54,338 bases of DNA from DAOMNN01 sp964404505 (GCA_964404505.1 CAYOKH010000004.1:1-54338); one strand, 5' to 3'; positions 15,769 through 24,486 are shown, counted from the stretch's first letter. Notes: generated by a model from the sequence alone, not told the origin. Translations and numbers: made by a program.

Positions 15769-17106
15769 TCAGCCGTGGCCGGCATTGCTCCGCGGGCGCG
15801 GGATGCCCATGCGCGAACGCCGCTCCCACAAGGCCTTGCGGCTCATTCCGAGACGCCGCGCGAGTTCGGTTTCGGTCATGCTGTCCTGGTGCTCGAACAC
15901 GTAACGCCGGAAATAGTCGTCGAGGCTCATGTCGTCGTTCCCCTGGGAGGTCCGGCGGGCCGCATGGAGCGCGAGCAGTTCTGGCGTGATGCTGTCCTCG
16001 GCGAGGATGACGGCGCGCTCGATCGCATTCTTGAGCTCCCGCACATTGCCGGGCCAGCGGTGATGCTGAAGGGCGACCATTGCATCCCGGGTGAAGCTTA
16101 GCTGTGGCCGTTTCATGCGCGCGCAGGCCTTCTCCAGCAGAAATTCGGCCAGCAGGGGGATGTCTTCACCGCGGTCGCGCAACGGGGGGAGGTGGATCTC
16201 CATGACCTCGAGGCGGTAGTACAAGTCCTCGCGAAATACGCCGTCGCGGACCATTTGCTCGAGATCCCGGTGGGTCGCCGCCACGAGTCGTACATCCACG
16301 GTGCGGCTAGCCGTGGCTCCGACACGGCGGATCTCCCCGTCCTGAAGGACCCGCAACAGGCGTGACTGCGCGGCGGCCGTAAGTTCGCCGATTTCGTCGA
16401 GAAACAAGGTCCCGCCGTCCGCGGCCTCGATCAGTCCCTGGTGACTCGTCGCGGCCCCGGTGAAGGCCCCTTTCTCGTGCCCGAACAGCTCCGATTCGAG
16501 CAGGCCCTCGGGGATGCTCGCGCAATTGACCGACACCAGCGGGACGGCCGCGCGCGGACTCTTGGCGTGGATTGCGCGTGCGACCAGTTCCTTGCCCGTG
16601 CCCGATTCCCCGCGGATCAGGACGGTGGTATCGGTCGGGGCGACCTTCTGCACCGTGTCGCAGACTTTCGCCATCACGGGAGAGCGGCCGACCATGCCCC
16701 CCAGCGGGTACACGTGCGCCAGATCGCGGCGCAGCGTCTCGTTCTCGCGCTCGAGTCCGCGTTGCTTCAGGATGCGCGCGACGATCAGAAGCATCTCGTC
16801 GTGGTCGAAGGGCTTGGCGATGTAATCGACCGCGCCCGTCTTCATCGCCTCGACCGCGGAGCGCACGCTCGCATAGCTGGTCATGATGAGCACCGGGGTG
16901 CCGGGGCATGCGGCCGCGAGGTCGATGCCCTCGCCGTCGGGCAGGCGCAGATCACAGATGGCGAGTTCGAAGGGCTGAGTGGTGCACATGCTGCGCGCCT
17001 CGGCAAGACTCGTTGCCTCGGCCACTCGGTAGCCCTCGCGTTCCAGCAGGCGTTGCAGGGCGTGACGGATGACCGATTCGTCATCCACGACCAGTATACG
17101 CTTCAT
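15769..17106 (-). CDS. Sigma54-dependent response regulator (NtrC family)
   Basis: The 445-aa protein has a receiver (ILVVDDESVIRHALQRLL; acceptor Asp in LAICDLRLPDGEG; Lys in YIAKPFDHDE), an AAA+ domain (Walker A GESGTGKELVARAIHA; sigma54-contact loop GAFTGA intact; Walker B GGTLFLDEIGEL) and a Fis-type HTH at the C-terminus (TETELARRLGMSRKALWERR). It therefore activates sigma54 promoters when phosphorylated. Its start overlaps the stop of the symporter-kinase gene by 4 bp, so the two form a cognate pair. The DUF4212-symporter promoter and its palindromes lie just beyond its stop codon. The well-known CrbS kinase of Vibrio/Pseudomonas works with a LuxR-type CrbR; here the partner is NtrC-type. 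Confidence 0.93.
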   Translation of the reverse strand: MKRILVVDDESVIRHALQRLLEREGYRVAEATSLAEARSMCTTQPFELAICDLRLPDGEGIDLAAACPGTPVLIMTSYASVRSAVEAMKTGAVDYIAKPFDHDEMLLIVARILKQRGLERENETLRRDLAHVYPLGGMVGRSPVMAKVCDTVQKVAPTDTTVLIRGESGTGKELVARAIHAKSPRAAVPLVSVNCASIPEGLLESELFGHEKGAFTGAATSHQGLIEAADGGTLFLDEIGELTAAAQSRLLRVLQDGEIRRVGATASRTVDVRLVAATHRDLEQMVRDGVFREDLYYRLEVMEIHLPPLRDRGEDIPLLAEFLLEKACARMKRPQLSFTRDAMVALQHHRWPGNVRELKNAIERAVILAEDSITPELLALHAARRTSQGNDDMSLDDYFRRYVFEHQDSMTETELARRLGMSRKALWERRSRMGIPRPRSNAGHG

Positions 17107-20066
17107 TCGATGCTCTCCTGTTCTTCGACGGGCAGGCGCACGGTGAACCGGGTGCCGCGGGGCGTCCGGTTCTCCGCGTGGACCTGGCCGCCGTGGTCCT
17201 CGATGATGCTGTACACCACGGACAAGCCGAGGCCGGTGCCCTCACCGACGGGCTTGGTGGTGAAGAAGGGTTCGAAGATGCGGTCCAGAATCGGAGCGGC
17301 AATGCCTTCGCCCTCGTCCTCCACCGTCACCTCCGCGGCGCCATTGTCGCTGCGGCCGCGCACCACGATCCGGTCGCCTGCCGCGGAAGCCTGCATCGCG
17401 TTGTTGAGCAGGTTGACGAAGACCTGCAGCAGGCGCTGGTGATTGCCGCGGGCCGTAAGGTCATCGGATACGGCATTGACACAGCGCACCCGGCGTGCCG
17501 CGTCCGCCAGCTGCACCAGGTGTATGGCTTCCTCCACGCACTCGCGCAGACGCACGGGTTCGCGCATGGGTGCCAGGTCCTCTCCGGCGTGACTGAAGGT
17601 GATGAGCGACTGGACGATATTGTTGATGCGCCGCGTCTGCTGCAGGATCTGTCCAATCGCGAGCTCCTGCTCGTCGCGGTCGGTCTCGAAACGAAGATTC
17701 TGTGCCAGCGAGGCAATGCCGGTCAGCGGATTGCCGATTTCGTGTGCGACGCCGGCCGCGAGGCGCCCGATCGAAGCGAGTCTGTCGTTGTGCGCCACCT
17801 CGCTTTCGAGCATGTGCAGTTCGGTCAGGTCCTCGACCAGCACTACGGTCCCGTAGGTTTTCGCTGCAGTAGGCACGGAACCGGCGCTCGAAGCCTCGAT
17901 TGCCGACTTGTGCAGGTTTATCCAGCGGTTCCGCCCCATGACGCTGCACTGCAGCTTGTAAAGATGGTTCTCCTCTCCGTCGATGAAGGCCCGCAGCACC
18001 CCTTCCCATGGTGCATCGAGCTGGCGAAGGGTGCAGCCGACGGCATCCTCGCACGTGATGCCGGAGATGCGGGACATGGCGGTGTTCCAGATCAGGACTT
18101 CGCTGTCGGGGGTAAGCGAGCACACGCCGAGCGGCAGCTCCTGGAGCACCTGACGGTGGTAGCGGCGCAGCGTGTCGAGTTCCGCGGCCAGACCCTCGAA
18201 GCGGCCGTGAGATCGCTCCAGCTGCGCTTCGACGAAGCGCAGGCTGTCGGCAAGCGCCATGCGTGCGTGCGGCGCCACCCGCAACCGGTTGTCCACGATC
18301 ATGCGCGACAGCACGGGACCGATCAGACCGGAGAGATTGCGTTCCAGCCGCTCCCGCAAACGGCCCAGGTCACCCGGGCGGGTCTCGTCCCGGTTCATCC
18401 CCAGATCGGCCAGCGCACGCCCCAGCTCGAGGGCGGCCGTCTGGGGTCCCACCGCCTGTGACAGGCGTTCCTGGAACTCATCCACGGTCCGCGCTTCAAG
18501 TACCCTGGGCGGGATATCCATGGGGTCGCGCCGCCCCGTGGCCTGGACGGCTTCCTCCTCCGCGGGTGAAGGCCGGCTCAACAGGGATCCGGCGACGAAC
18601 AGCAGGCCATTCACGGTCAGGGACCAGAATGTGGAGAATGCCCATCGATCTTCGTTCGCGGCGCCGAACCAGTGCTGAAGATTGAAATCCGTGACCGGCA
18701 GTCCCGACTGGTACATCAGCGGCACGATCAGGGAGAACACCCACACCAGGATGCCTCCCGTCAGGCCAGCGACGAAGCCGACCCGGGTCGCCCGCGGCCA
18801 CAGCAGCATCCCGGCCAGACCAGGCAGAAATTGCGCCACCGCGACAAATGAGATCAGGCCGATCTGGACCAGGCCCTGGTGCACCTGCAGCAGCAGATAG
18901 AAGCCATATCCCAGACCGATGATGATCACGATCAGGATGCGCCGCCCCCACAACAGCCAGGCATAAAGGTTCTTGCGTGGAAACCCCTGTTGCTGGTATC
19001 GGGCCGGGAGGATCAGGTGGTTCAGGCACATGCTCGCGAGCGCGAGCGTGGTCACGATCATCATCGCACTCGCGGCGGAGACGCCGCCCACGAAGGTCGT
19101 CAGCGCGAGCCAGCCGCCCCCGCGCTCGACTGCGAGTCCCAGCACGAAATAGTCGGCGGGTGTGCTCAGATTGGTTGCCGCCGCCGCCCACAATATCAGC
19201 GGGATCGGCAGGTTGAGCAGCAGCAGGAACAGCGGGAAGGCCCACGCTGCGGTCCTGAGCGCGCGAGGTTCCATGTTCTCGACGAAAATCATGTGGAACT
19301 GTCGGGGAAGCAGGAACCCGGCCGCGAATGCGAGCACGATGAAGGTAAACCACGGGCCTTCCCGCACCGGTGCGTACAGCGCCTCGAGGGCCTGCGGGTG
19401 CTCCGCCAGCCAGTGATCCAGGCCGCCCGGACCGCCGAACACGCCGAACAAAGCGAATGCACCCACGGTGAGCAGGGCGAGCAGCTTCACCGCAGACTCG
19501 AAAGCGATCGCGACCACCAGTCCTTCATGTTTTTCCCGGGGCGTAATGTGGCGCGCGCCGAACAGGATCGCGAACAGGCTGAGGGTGCCGCAGAAAGCCA
19601 GCGCGAGCAGGTGGGGCGGCGCCTCCTGGGTGATGACCGCGACGGATTCGGTCACGGCCTTGATCTGCAGGGCAATATACGGCAGGACGCCGGCAAGCAT
19701 GAACAGCGTCACGAGCGCGCCCGTCCACGGGCTGGGGTAGCGGAATGCGAACAGATCGGCGAGTGAAGTGAGCTGGTGATCCCGCACCAGCCGCAGCAGG
19801 GGTGCGAGCAGGATCGGGGTGAGGACGAAGGCGAGCGTCACGCCGAGGTAAATGGTGAGAAAATTGTAACCTTGCGTCTGGGCGAAGCCGACGCTGCCGT
19901 AGTAGCTCCAGGAGGTGGCATAGACACCGAGGCCAAGCGCGTAGACCAGGGGATGGTGTATCAGTGCGTCGGGGAGCCAGCGATTTTCCGTGGCGTGGGC
20001 GATGAAGAACAAGAGGCCGAGATACGCGACGCCGACCGCGTAGAGGATACCGATCTCAGTGATCAT
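17103..20066 (-). CDS. Sensor kinase with an N-terminal sodium:solute symporter domain (CrbS-like)
   Basis: The 987-aa protein begins with a full SSS-family transporter-like domain (about residues 1-480, a dozen or more helices), followed by a linker helix, a PAS domain (about 620-750; LGVCSLTPDSEVLIWN), a HisKA domain (RLASIGRLAAGVAHEIGNPL, His in HEIGNP) and a HATPase domain (VFVNLLNNAMQASA; DEGEGI; GTGLGLSVVYSII). CrbS-type kinases sense a carboxylate or its flux and control acetate use; that role is inferred here. Its gene overlaps the regulator downstream (4 bp) and a 52-codon gene upstream (11 bp), so all three are translated together. Confidence 0.93.
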   Translation of the reverse strand: MITEIGILYAVGVAYLGLLFFIAHATENRWLPDALIHHPLVYALGLGVYATSWSYYGSVGFAQTQGYNFLTIYLGVTLAFVLTPILLAPLLRLVRDHQLTSLADLFAFRYPSPWTGALVTLFMLAGVLPYIALQIKAVTESVAVITQEAPPHLLALAFCGTLSLFAILFGARHITPREKHEGLVVAIAFESAVKLLALLTVGAFALFGVFGGPGGLDHWLAEHPQALEALYAPVREGPWFTFIVLAFAAGFLLPRQFHMIFVENMEPRALRTAAWAFPLFLLLLNLPIPLILWAAAATNLSTPADYFVLGLAVERGGGWLALTTFVGGVSAASAMMIVTTLALASMCLNHLILPARYQQQGFPRKNLYAWLLWGRRILIVIIIGLGYGFYLLLQVHQGLVQIGLISFVAVAQFLPGLAGMLLWPRATRVGFVAGLTGGILVWVFSLIVPLMYQSGLPVTDFNLQHWFGAANEDRWAFSTFWSLTVNGLLFVAGSLLSRPSPAEEEAVQATGRRDPMDIPPRVLEARTVDEFQERLSQAVGPQTAALELGRALADLGMNRDETRPGDLGRLRERLERNLSGLIGPVLSRMIVDNRLRVAPHARMALADSLRFVEAQLERSHGRFEGLAAELDTLRRYHRQVLQELPLGVCSLTPDSEVLIWNTAMSRISGITCEDAVGCTLRQLDAPWEGVLRAFIDGEENHLYKLQCSVMGRNRWINLHKSAIEASSAGSVPTAAKTYGTVVLVEDLTELHMLESEVAHNDRLASIGRLAAGVAHEIGNPLTGIASLAQNLRFETDRDEQELAIGQILQQTRRINNIVQSLITFSHAGEDLAPMREPVRLRECVEEAIHLVQLADAARRVRCVNAVSDDLTARGNHQRLLQVFVNLLNNAMQASAAGDRIVVRGRSDNGAAEVTVEDEGEGIAAPILDRIFEPFFTTKPVGEGTGLGLSVVYSIIEDHGGQVHAENRTPRGTRFTVRLPVEEQESIE

Positions 20067-20214
20067 GGTGCTGAACGAGGGCGATGAGCACGATCACGAG
20101 TCCCCACAACATGTAGGGCATGAACCACGGAAATGCACCGGATGCCCACCACCCGACCAGTGGTGAAGCAAACAGTAGTACGCCGAAAAGGAACAGGATC
20201 AGAATCTTGTCCAA
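20056..20214 (-). CDS. 52-aa membrane microprotein preceding the symporter-kinase
   Basis: Frame TTG at 20214 to TGA at 20056 encodes two hydrophobic helices (ILILFLFGVLLFASPLVG; MPYMLWGLVIVLIALVQ) joined by a Trp-rich turn, ending in the metal-ligand-like tail QHHDH. The last 11 bases overlap the start of the kinase gene, so translational coupling is likely. Small proteins of this shape are often encoded next to SSS symporters and symporter-kinases, but I cannot name a family. The TTG start lacks a clear Shine-Dalgarno, which lowers confidence in the exact N-terminus. Confidence 0.65.
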   Translation of the reverse strand: MDKILILFLFGVLLFASPLVGWWASGAFPWFMPYMLWGLVIVLIALVQHHDH

Positions 20215-20241
20215 TAGCGGCCCGCTGGCATGGCTTGAGGA

Positions 20242-20260
20242 GTGTTACGGACTGTAACAC
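20242..20260. promoter_or_regulatory. Single activator palindrome upstream of the kinase operon
   Basis: GTGTTACGGACTGTAACAC: a perfect 7-bp inverted repeat around a 5-bp centre, the same half-sites as at 15707-15742 and 9680-9715. It lies between the kinase operon (minus strand) and the EVE gene (plus strand). No convincing -24/-12 element is seen for the kinase operon, so the site may mediate autoregulation of another kind. Confidence 0.65.
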
Positions 20261-20296
20261 GCACACGGGATTATGGATCAATTTTTCGGGGGTACG

Positions 20297-20773
20297 ATGC
20301 GCTACTGGCTGATGAAATCCGAGCCGGACGATTGTTCGGTCGACGACCTGGCGGCGATGCCCGGGCAGACGGTTGCCTGGTACGGCGTGCGCAACTATCA
20401 GGCGCGCAACTTCATGCGCGACCGGATGCGTGTCGGCGATCCGGTTTTCTTCTATCATTCGAGCTGTCCGGAGCCCGGCATCGCGGGCATCGCGCGGGTC
20501 GCGAGCGATGCCTATCCGGATGCCACCCAGTTCGATCCCGCAAGCCGCTACTTCGATGCCCGCTCTCGACCCGAAGAGCCGCGCTGGTTGAACGTCGACG
20601 TGCAACTGGTGCGCAAGACCCGTCTTGTTCCGCTGGCGGAACTGCGTGCGGCTCCGGAGCTTGCGGAAATGCGCGTGCTGGCGCGCGGCAATCGTCTCTC
20701 GATCACCCCGGTGGAGCCTGCCGAATGGGCATTCATAACGCGAAACCTGCTGGGATTGACGGATGATGTTTGA
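20297..20773 (+). CDS. EVE domain protein
   Basis: The 158-aa product is essentially one EVE (PUA-like) domain: MRYWLMKSEPDDCSVDDLA at the start, then AWYGVRNYQARNFMRDRMRV, FYHSSCPEPGIAGIARVA and RWLNVDVQL. EVE domains recognise modified bases in RNA or DNA; the cellular role of this house-keeping clade is unsettled. The ATG at 20297 follows GGGGGT; the frame extends to 20273 with little support. Its 3' end overlaps the tauE start by 11 bp. The 6S RNA/EVE/TauE order recalled from betaproteobacteria is here interrupted by the carboxylate island (9088-20260). Confidence 0.93.
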   Translation: MRYWLMKSEPDDCSVDDLAAMPGQTVAWYGVRNYQARNFMRDRMRVGDPVFFYHSSCPEPGIAGIARVASDAYPDATQFDPASRYFDARSRPEEPRWLNVDVQLVRKTRLVPLAELRAAPELAEMRVLARGNRLSITPVEPAEWAFITRNLLGLTDDV

Positions 20774-21569
20774 CCTGTGGTGGCTGAGCTACCTGGCCCT
20801 GGGTGGTATCGTCGGTTTCTTCGCCGGACTTTTCGGCGTGGGAGGCGGCGGCATCATGGTGCCGATACTGACCACCCTGTTCGTCGCGCAGGGCTTCCCG
20901 GTCGACACGGTCGTGCATCTAGCGCTGGGAACCTCGATGGCAGCGATCGTGCTCACCTCCCTGGCAAGCCTGCGCGCGCATCATCGTCACGGCGCGGTGC
21001 GCTGGGACGTCGTGCGCCTGATCACGCCGGGCGTCCTGTTCGGAACGTTCGGCGCAACTTTCATAGCGTCCCGCGTGGCATCCGAGCCACTTGCCGTCTT
21101 CTTCGTGCTCTTCATGGCCTACGTATCCCTGCAGATGCTCGTGAACATAAAGCCCAAACCCACGCGCGAGCTTCCCGGCCCAATGGGCATGAGCGCAGTC
21201 GGGGCGGGCATAGGGGGTGTTTCCGCGCTGGTGGCGATCGGAGGCGGCGCACTGTCGGTACCGTTCATGACCTGGTGCAATGTCAAGGTGCACCACGCGA
21301 TCGGCACATCCGCCGCGATCGGGCTGCCGATCGCTCTCGCAGGGACCTTCGGCTATCTCGTGAATGGGTGGGGCAGCGCGGGCATGCCCGCGTTAAGCCT
21401 TGGTTTCATCTACCTGCCGGCGCTGGTCCTGATGAGCATCGCGAGCATGTACACGGCCCCGATGGGGGCGAAACTGGCGCATCGTCTGCCGGTCGCCACT
21501 CTCAAGCGCGTCTTTGCGGTGGTCCTGATGCTGCTGTGTGCGAAGATGCTGCATACCCTGTTCGGGTGA
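20763..21569 (+). CDS. TauE/SafE-family sulfite/organosulfonate exporter-like permease
   Basis: The 268-aa integral membrane protein has about eight helices and the duplicated TauE/SafE signature: GGIVGFFAGLFGVGGGGIMV near the N-terminus and GGVSALVAIGGGALSVPFMT in the second half. Family members export sulfite, sulfoacetate or related anions, but the substrate here cannot be assigned. It overlaps the end of the EVE gene (start ATG ATG at 20763/20766) and converges on znuA across 78 bp. Confidence 0.93.
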   Translation: MMFDLWWLSYLALGGIVGFFAGLFGVGGGGIMVPILTTLFVAQGFPVDTVVHLALGTSMAAIVLTSLASLRAHHRHGAVRWDVVRLITPGVLFGTFGATFIASRVASEPLAVFFVLFMAYVSLQMLVNIKPKPTRELPGPMGMSAVGAGIGGVSALVAIGGGALSVPFMTWCNVKVHHAIGTSAAIGLPIALAGTFGYLVNGWGSAGMPALSLGFIYLPALVLMSIASMYTAPMGAKLAHRLPVATLKRVFAVVLMLLCAKMLHTLFG

Positions 21570-21647
21570 CTTCGGATCGGGCGCAGGTTCCGTCCTCGAG
21601 CCGAGTGCGCAGGTCGCCATGCGCTCACCAAGGCGCAGTTTCCGGAT

Positions 21648-22568
21648 TCAGCCTTCCTCGGGCATCAGGCCCTTCATCATGGTGTCGAGGTTGGAGCGCA
21701 TCATGTCGATGTAGGTGGGCGCAGGGCCATCGTGGCCTGACAGTGCGTCCGAGTACAGCTTTCCTCCCACCCGAGCGCCGCCTTCACCGGCTATCCGTTC
21801 GATCAGGCGCGGATCGCTGATGTTCTCGACGAAGACGACCGGCACGTTCTCGCGGCGCAATTGCCGGATCAGACGTGCGATGCCCGCGGCGGAAGGCTCT
21901 GATTCGGAGCTGACACCCGCGGCCGCGATCACCCGCAAGCCGTAAGCCTTGCCGAAATAGCCGAACGCATCGTGGGACGTGATCAGCTTGCGCCTTGAAA
22001 CGGGCACAACCGACAGCGTGCTGCGAATCTCGTCGTCGAGCTGTTGCAGTTTCGCCGCGTAATGCGCGGCGTTTTCACGGTACACAGCCGTGCCGTCCGG
22101 GTCGACGCGTGCAAGCGCAGTGGCGATGTTGTCCACATAGATCCGGGCGCTGGCGACGTTCTGCCATGCATGGGGGTCGACGGGGCCATGAGCGTGATCA
22201 CGGTGCGCAGGGGTACCCTGGTCGGCAAGTGCCTCCATGCCGTCGCTGGCAATGACTACGGCACCCGCGTGCCCCGCCGATTTTGCGAGGCGCTTCAGCC
22301 AGGTGTCGAAGCCGAGCCCGTTGGCGAGCACGAGTCGCGCATCCCTCACCAGGCGCGCGTCGGAAGGGCGCGGTTGATAGCCGTGCGCATCTTCTTCGGG
22401 TGCGACGAGGGATGTCACATTCACCCTGTCGCCGCCGACCTGTCGTGCAAGGTCGGCGAGGATACTGAAGCTGGTGACGACTTCGACCTGGCCTGCATGC
22501 AGCGGGGTGGCAACCAGCGCGATTGCGAGAAGCAGACTCCCCAGGGTGGGCTTGATCAGCGAATGCAT
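21648..22568 (-). CDS. znuA: Zinc ABC transporter, periplasmic binding protein
   Basis: The 306-aa product has a signal peptide (SLLLAIALVATPLHA, cleavage near residue 25) and the cluster A-I/ZnuA fold: EVVTSFSILADLARQVGGDR, a His/Asp-containing loop (HRDHAHGPVDPHAWQNV) and ITSHDAFGYFGKAYGL, with the metal-binding His residues. ZnuA hands Zn2+ to ZnuB. The His loop is short compared with E. coli ZnuA. It is the last gene of the microprotein-znuC-znuB-znuA unit; it begins 31 bp after znuB. Manganese is an alternative substrate for the family; the divergent DUF2796 gene and operators favour zinc. Confidence 0.9.
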   Translation of the reverse strand: MHSLIKPTLGSLLLAIALVATPLHAGQVEVVTSFSILADLARQVGGDRVNVTSLVAPEEDAHGYQPRPSDARLVRDARLVLANGLGFDTWLKRLAKSAGHAGAVVIASDGMEALADQGTPAHRDHAHGPVDPHAWQNVASARIYVDNIATALARVDPDGTAVYRENAAHYAAKLQQLDDEIRSTLSVVPVSRRKLITSHDAFGYFGKAYGLRVIAAAGVSSESEPSAAGIARLIRQLRRENVPVVFVENISDPRLIERIAGEGGARVGGKLYSDALSGHDGPAPTYIDMMRSNLDTMMKGLMPEEG

Positions 22569-22599
22569 GTCATCGGTTCCGGGTTCAGCAGCAGCGGGA

Positions 22600-23469
22600 T
22601 CAGGATTCGAGGTGAGGGCGCCGGAACAGCCGTGGTCCGATCAGACCGCCCGGCGCCAGGATCAGTGATGCAAGATAGGCGGTCCCGGCGGCGAGCACGA
22701 TCGCCGGACCGGCCGGCACGTCGCCGTGGAAGGACGTCAGCAGGCCGACCACCCCGCTTGCCAGCGCAATCGCCACCGACAGCGCGAACATGGCCGCCAA
22801 TCCGCGCGCCCAGAGTCGCGCTGCGGCAGCAGGCAGGATCATTATGCCGACCGCCATCAAGGTTCCCAACGCATGGAAGCCGCTCACCAGGTTGAGAACC
22901 ACGAGGACCAGAAAACCGTAGTGGGCGACCGGACTCAGGCTGCTGACCCCGCGCAGGAACGAGGGATCGAAGCACTCGAGCACGAGCGGTCGGAACAGCA
23001 ACGCCAGCGCAAACAGCGTCACGGTCGTGATGGCGGCGATCAGGAGCAGCGACGCGTCGTCGAGCGCGAGTACCGAGCCGAAAAGCACGTGCAGAAGGTC
23101 AAGATTGCGCCCGCGCAGCGACACGAGCAGTACGCCGGCGGCGAGCGACATCAGGTAGAAGGCCGCAAGGCTCGCGTCCTCCTTGAGGATCGAGGAACGA
23201 GCGACCAGGCCCGCGGCCAGCGCGACCACCACTCCGGCGACGATCCCGCCGACCGTCATTGCGCCCAGCGACAGTCCGAATGCCAGATAACCGAGCGCCG
23301 CGCCCGGCAGGATGGCGTGCGACATCGCGTCGCCCATCAGGCTCATGCGTCGCAGCAGCAGGAACAATCCCACCGGGGTGGCTCCGAGCGCGAGGGCGAG
23401 ACAGCCCGCGAGTGCGCGGCGCATGAACTCGAATTCGAGAAAGGGACCGATCAGGTCGTTCGAGATCAA
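22600..23469 (-). CDS. znuB: Zinc ABC transporter, permease
   Basis: The 289-aa protein has about eight hydrophobic helices and ABC-3 family motifs (FMRRALAGCLALALGATPVG; RRMSLMGDAMSHAILPGAAL; LVSGFHALGTLMAVGIMILP). It forms the inner-membrane channel for ZnuA-delivered zinc. The start overlaps the znuC stop by 4 bp, which indicates translational coupling. Confidence 0.93.
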   Translation of the reverse strand: MISNDLIGPFLEFEFMRRALAGCLALALGATPVGLFLLLRRMSLMGDAMSHAILPGAALGYLAFGLSLGAMTVGGIVAGVVVALAAGLVARSSILKEDASLAAFYLMSLAAGVLLVSLRGRNLDLLHVLFGSVLALDDASLLLIAAITTVTLFALALLFRPLVLECFDPSFLRGVSSLSPVAHYGFLVLVVLNLVSGFHALGTLMAVGIMILPAAAARLWARGLAAMFALSVAIALASGVVGLLTSFHGDVPAGPAIVLAAGTAYLASLILAPGGLIGPRLFRRPHLES

Positions 23470-24233
23470 GCGGCTTCCCCTTCGGGATGGCGCTGGCAGA
23501 CCGGGGCGTGCTCATCGAAGCGCTCTGCGAGCGCCGCCGCGCGGGCGAGGTGCTCGGCGGTGAGGATCTCGCGAGTCGGACCGAGACCGATGGCCTCGCG
23601 CGCGAGGAGCAGGCACTCCGGAAAGTATCGGCGTACCCGCTCGAGATCGTGCAGCACGGCAAGAATGGTCCGGCCTTCCGCATGCCAGTCGAGCATCAGC
23701 GCCATCAGATCGTCCGTGGTGCGCGTGTCGATCGCATTGAACGGTTCGTCGAGCAGCAGCAGATCGCAGTCCTGCAGCATCAGGCGCGCAAATCGGGCCC
23801 GCTGCAACTGCCCCCCGGAGAGCGTCCCGATCGGTCGGTTCTCGAGGCCCGCAAGTCCCACCCGCCGCAGTGTCTCGCGTACCCGAATCCTGTCGGCACG
23901 GCCCAATCCGCCGAATCCACCGACGCTGCGCCACAAGCCCATTGCCACCATGTCGAACACGCTTACCGGGAAGCTGCTGTCGAGTTGACTGATCTGCGGG
24001 AGGTAGGCAATGTGCGCACGATCGACGTCGAGGTGGAAGCTGCCTTGCAGCGGAAGAATCTCTCCGGCGAGCCCCTTGAGCAGGGTCGATTTTCCGGCGC
24101 CGTTCGGACCGACGACCGCGACCAGCGCACCCCGCGCGATCTCGCATCCGAGGTGATGGACTGCCGGATGGCGGTCGTACCCGAGGGTCAGGTTGGCAAA
24201 GCGTATCGCCGGCACGGGGGCACGCGGATTCAT
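23466..24233 (-). CDS. znuC: Zinc ABC transporter, ATP-binding protein
   Basis: The 255-aa ATPase has Walker A (VVGPNGAGKSTLLKGL), the signature LSGGQLQRARFARLML, Walker B CDLLLLDEPFNAID and the H-loop VLHDLE. The start at 24233 (MNPRAPVPAIRF) is chosen because it overlaps the TGA of the upstream 55-codon gene as ATGA; a longer frame to 24260 has no support. The C-terminal tail ends with HAPVCQRHPEGEAA, which carries a Cys and two His and could be a metal-responsive tail, although that is speculative. Confidence 0.94.
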   Translation of the reverse strand: MNPRAPVPAIRFANLTLGYDRHPAVHHLGCEIARGALVAVVGPNGAGKSTLLKGLAGEILPLQGSFHLDVDRAHIAYLPQISQLDSSFPVSVFDMVAMGLWRSVGGFGGLGRADRIRVRETLRRVGLAGLENRPIGTLSGGQLQRARFARLMLQDCDLLLLDEPFNAIDTRTTDDLMALMLDWHAEGRTILAVLHDLERVRRYFPECLLLAREAIGLGPTREILTAEHLARAAALAERFDEHAPVCQRHPEGEAA

Positions 24234-24397
24234 GCGATCGCCCACACGACGAAAAGCCACAGGCCTGCCGTAGCAACGGCTGCCACGAGAAGTCTGGGAA
24301 CAATTCCGACGGTCAGTGCCGATGAAGGCGCAGGGAGGTGCGGCGCATGCCCGGCGTGGTGGTGATATGCGGAAGGTCGAGGTCCGGGCGGGTTCAT
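24230..24397 (-). CDS. His-rich single-pass membrane microprotein coupled to znuC
   Basis: A 55-codon frame from ATG at 24397 ends in a TGA that overlaps the znuC start (ATGA). It encodes a Pro-rich N-terminus with a histidine cluster (AYHHHAGHAPH, five His in residues 12-20) and one C-terminal membrane helix (about residues 31-55; LLVAAVATAGLWLFVVWAIA). The position at the head of the znu operon, the coupling to znuC and the His cluster suggest a metal-handling or regulatory subunit of the transporter. I do not recognise a family. No Shine-Dalgarno is evident. This is a prediction from sequence only. Confidence 0.65.
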   Translation of the reverse strand: MNPPGPRPSAYHHHAGHAPHLPAPSSALTVGIVPRLLVAAVATAGLWLFVVWAIA

Positions 24398-24486
24398 GTC
24401 AGACGGGTGTTGTCAGGAATCGGTTGCCGGGTGCCGAAGCGTTCATCGCCGCGAACTCGATGAATGAGCGGAGGCGTATTCAATCG

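Noticed and set aside
20163..20185. TTGCT on the minus strand as a sigma54 -12 box for the kinase operon
   Set aside because: The corresponding -24 position reads CGTACT without the essential GG.
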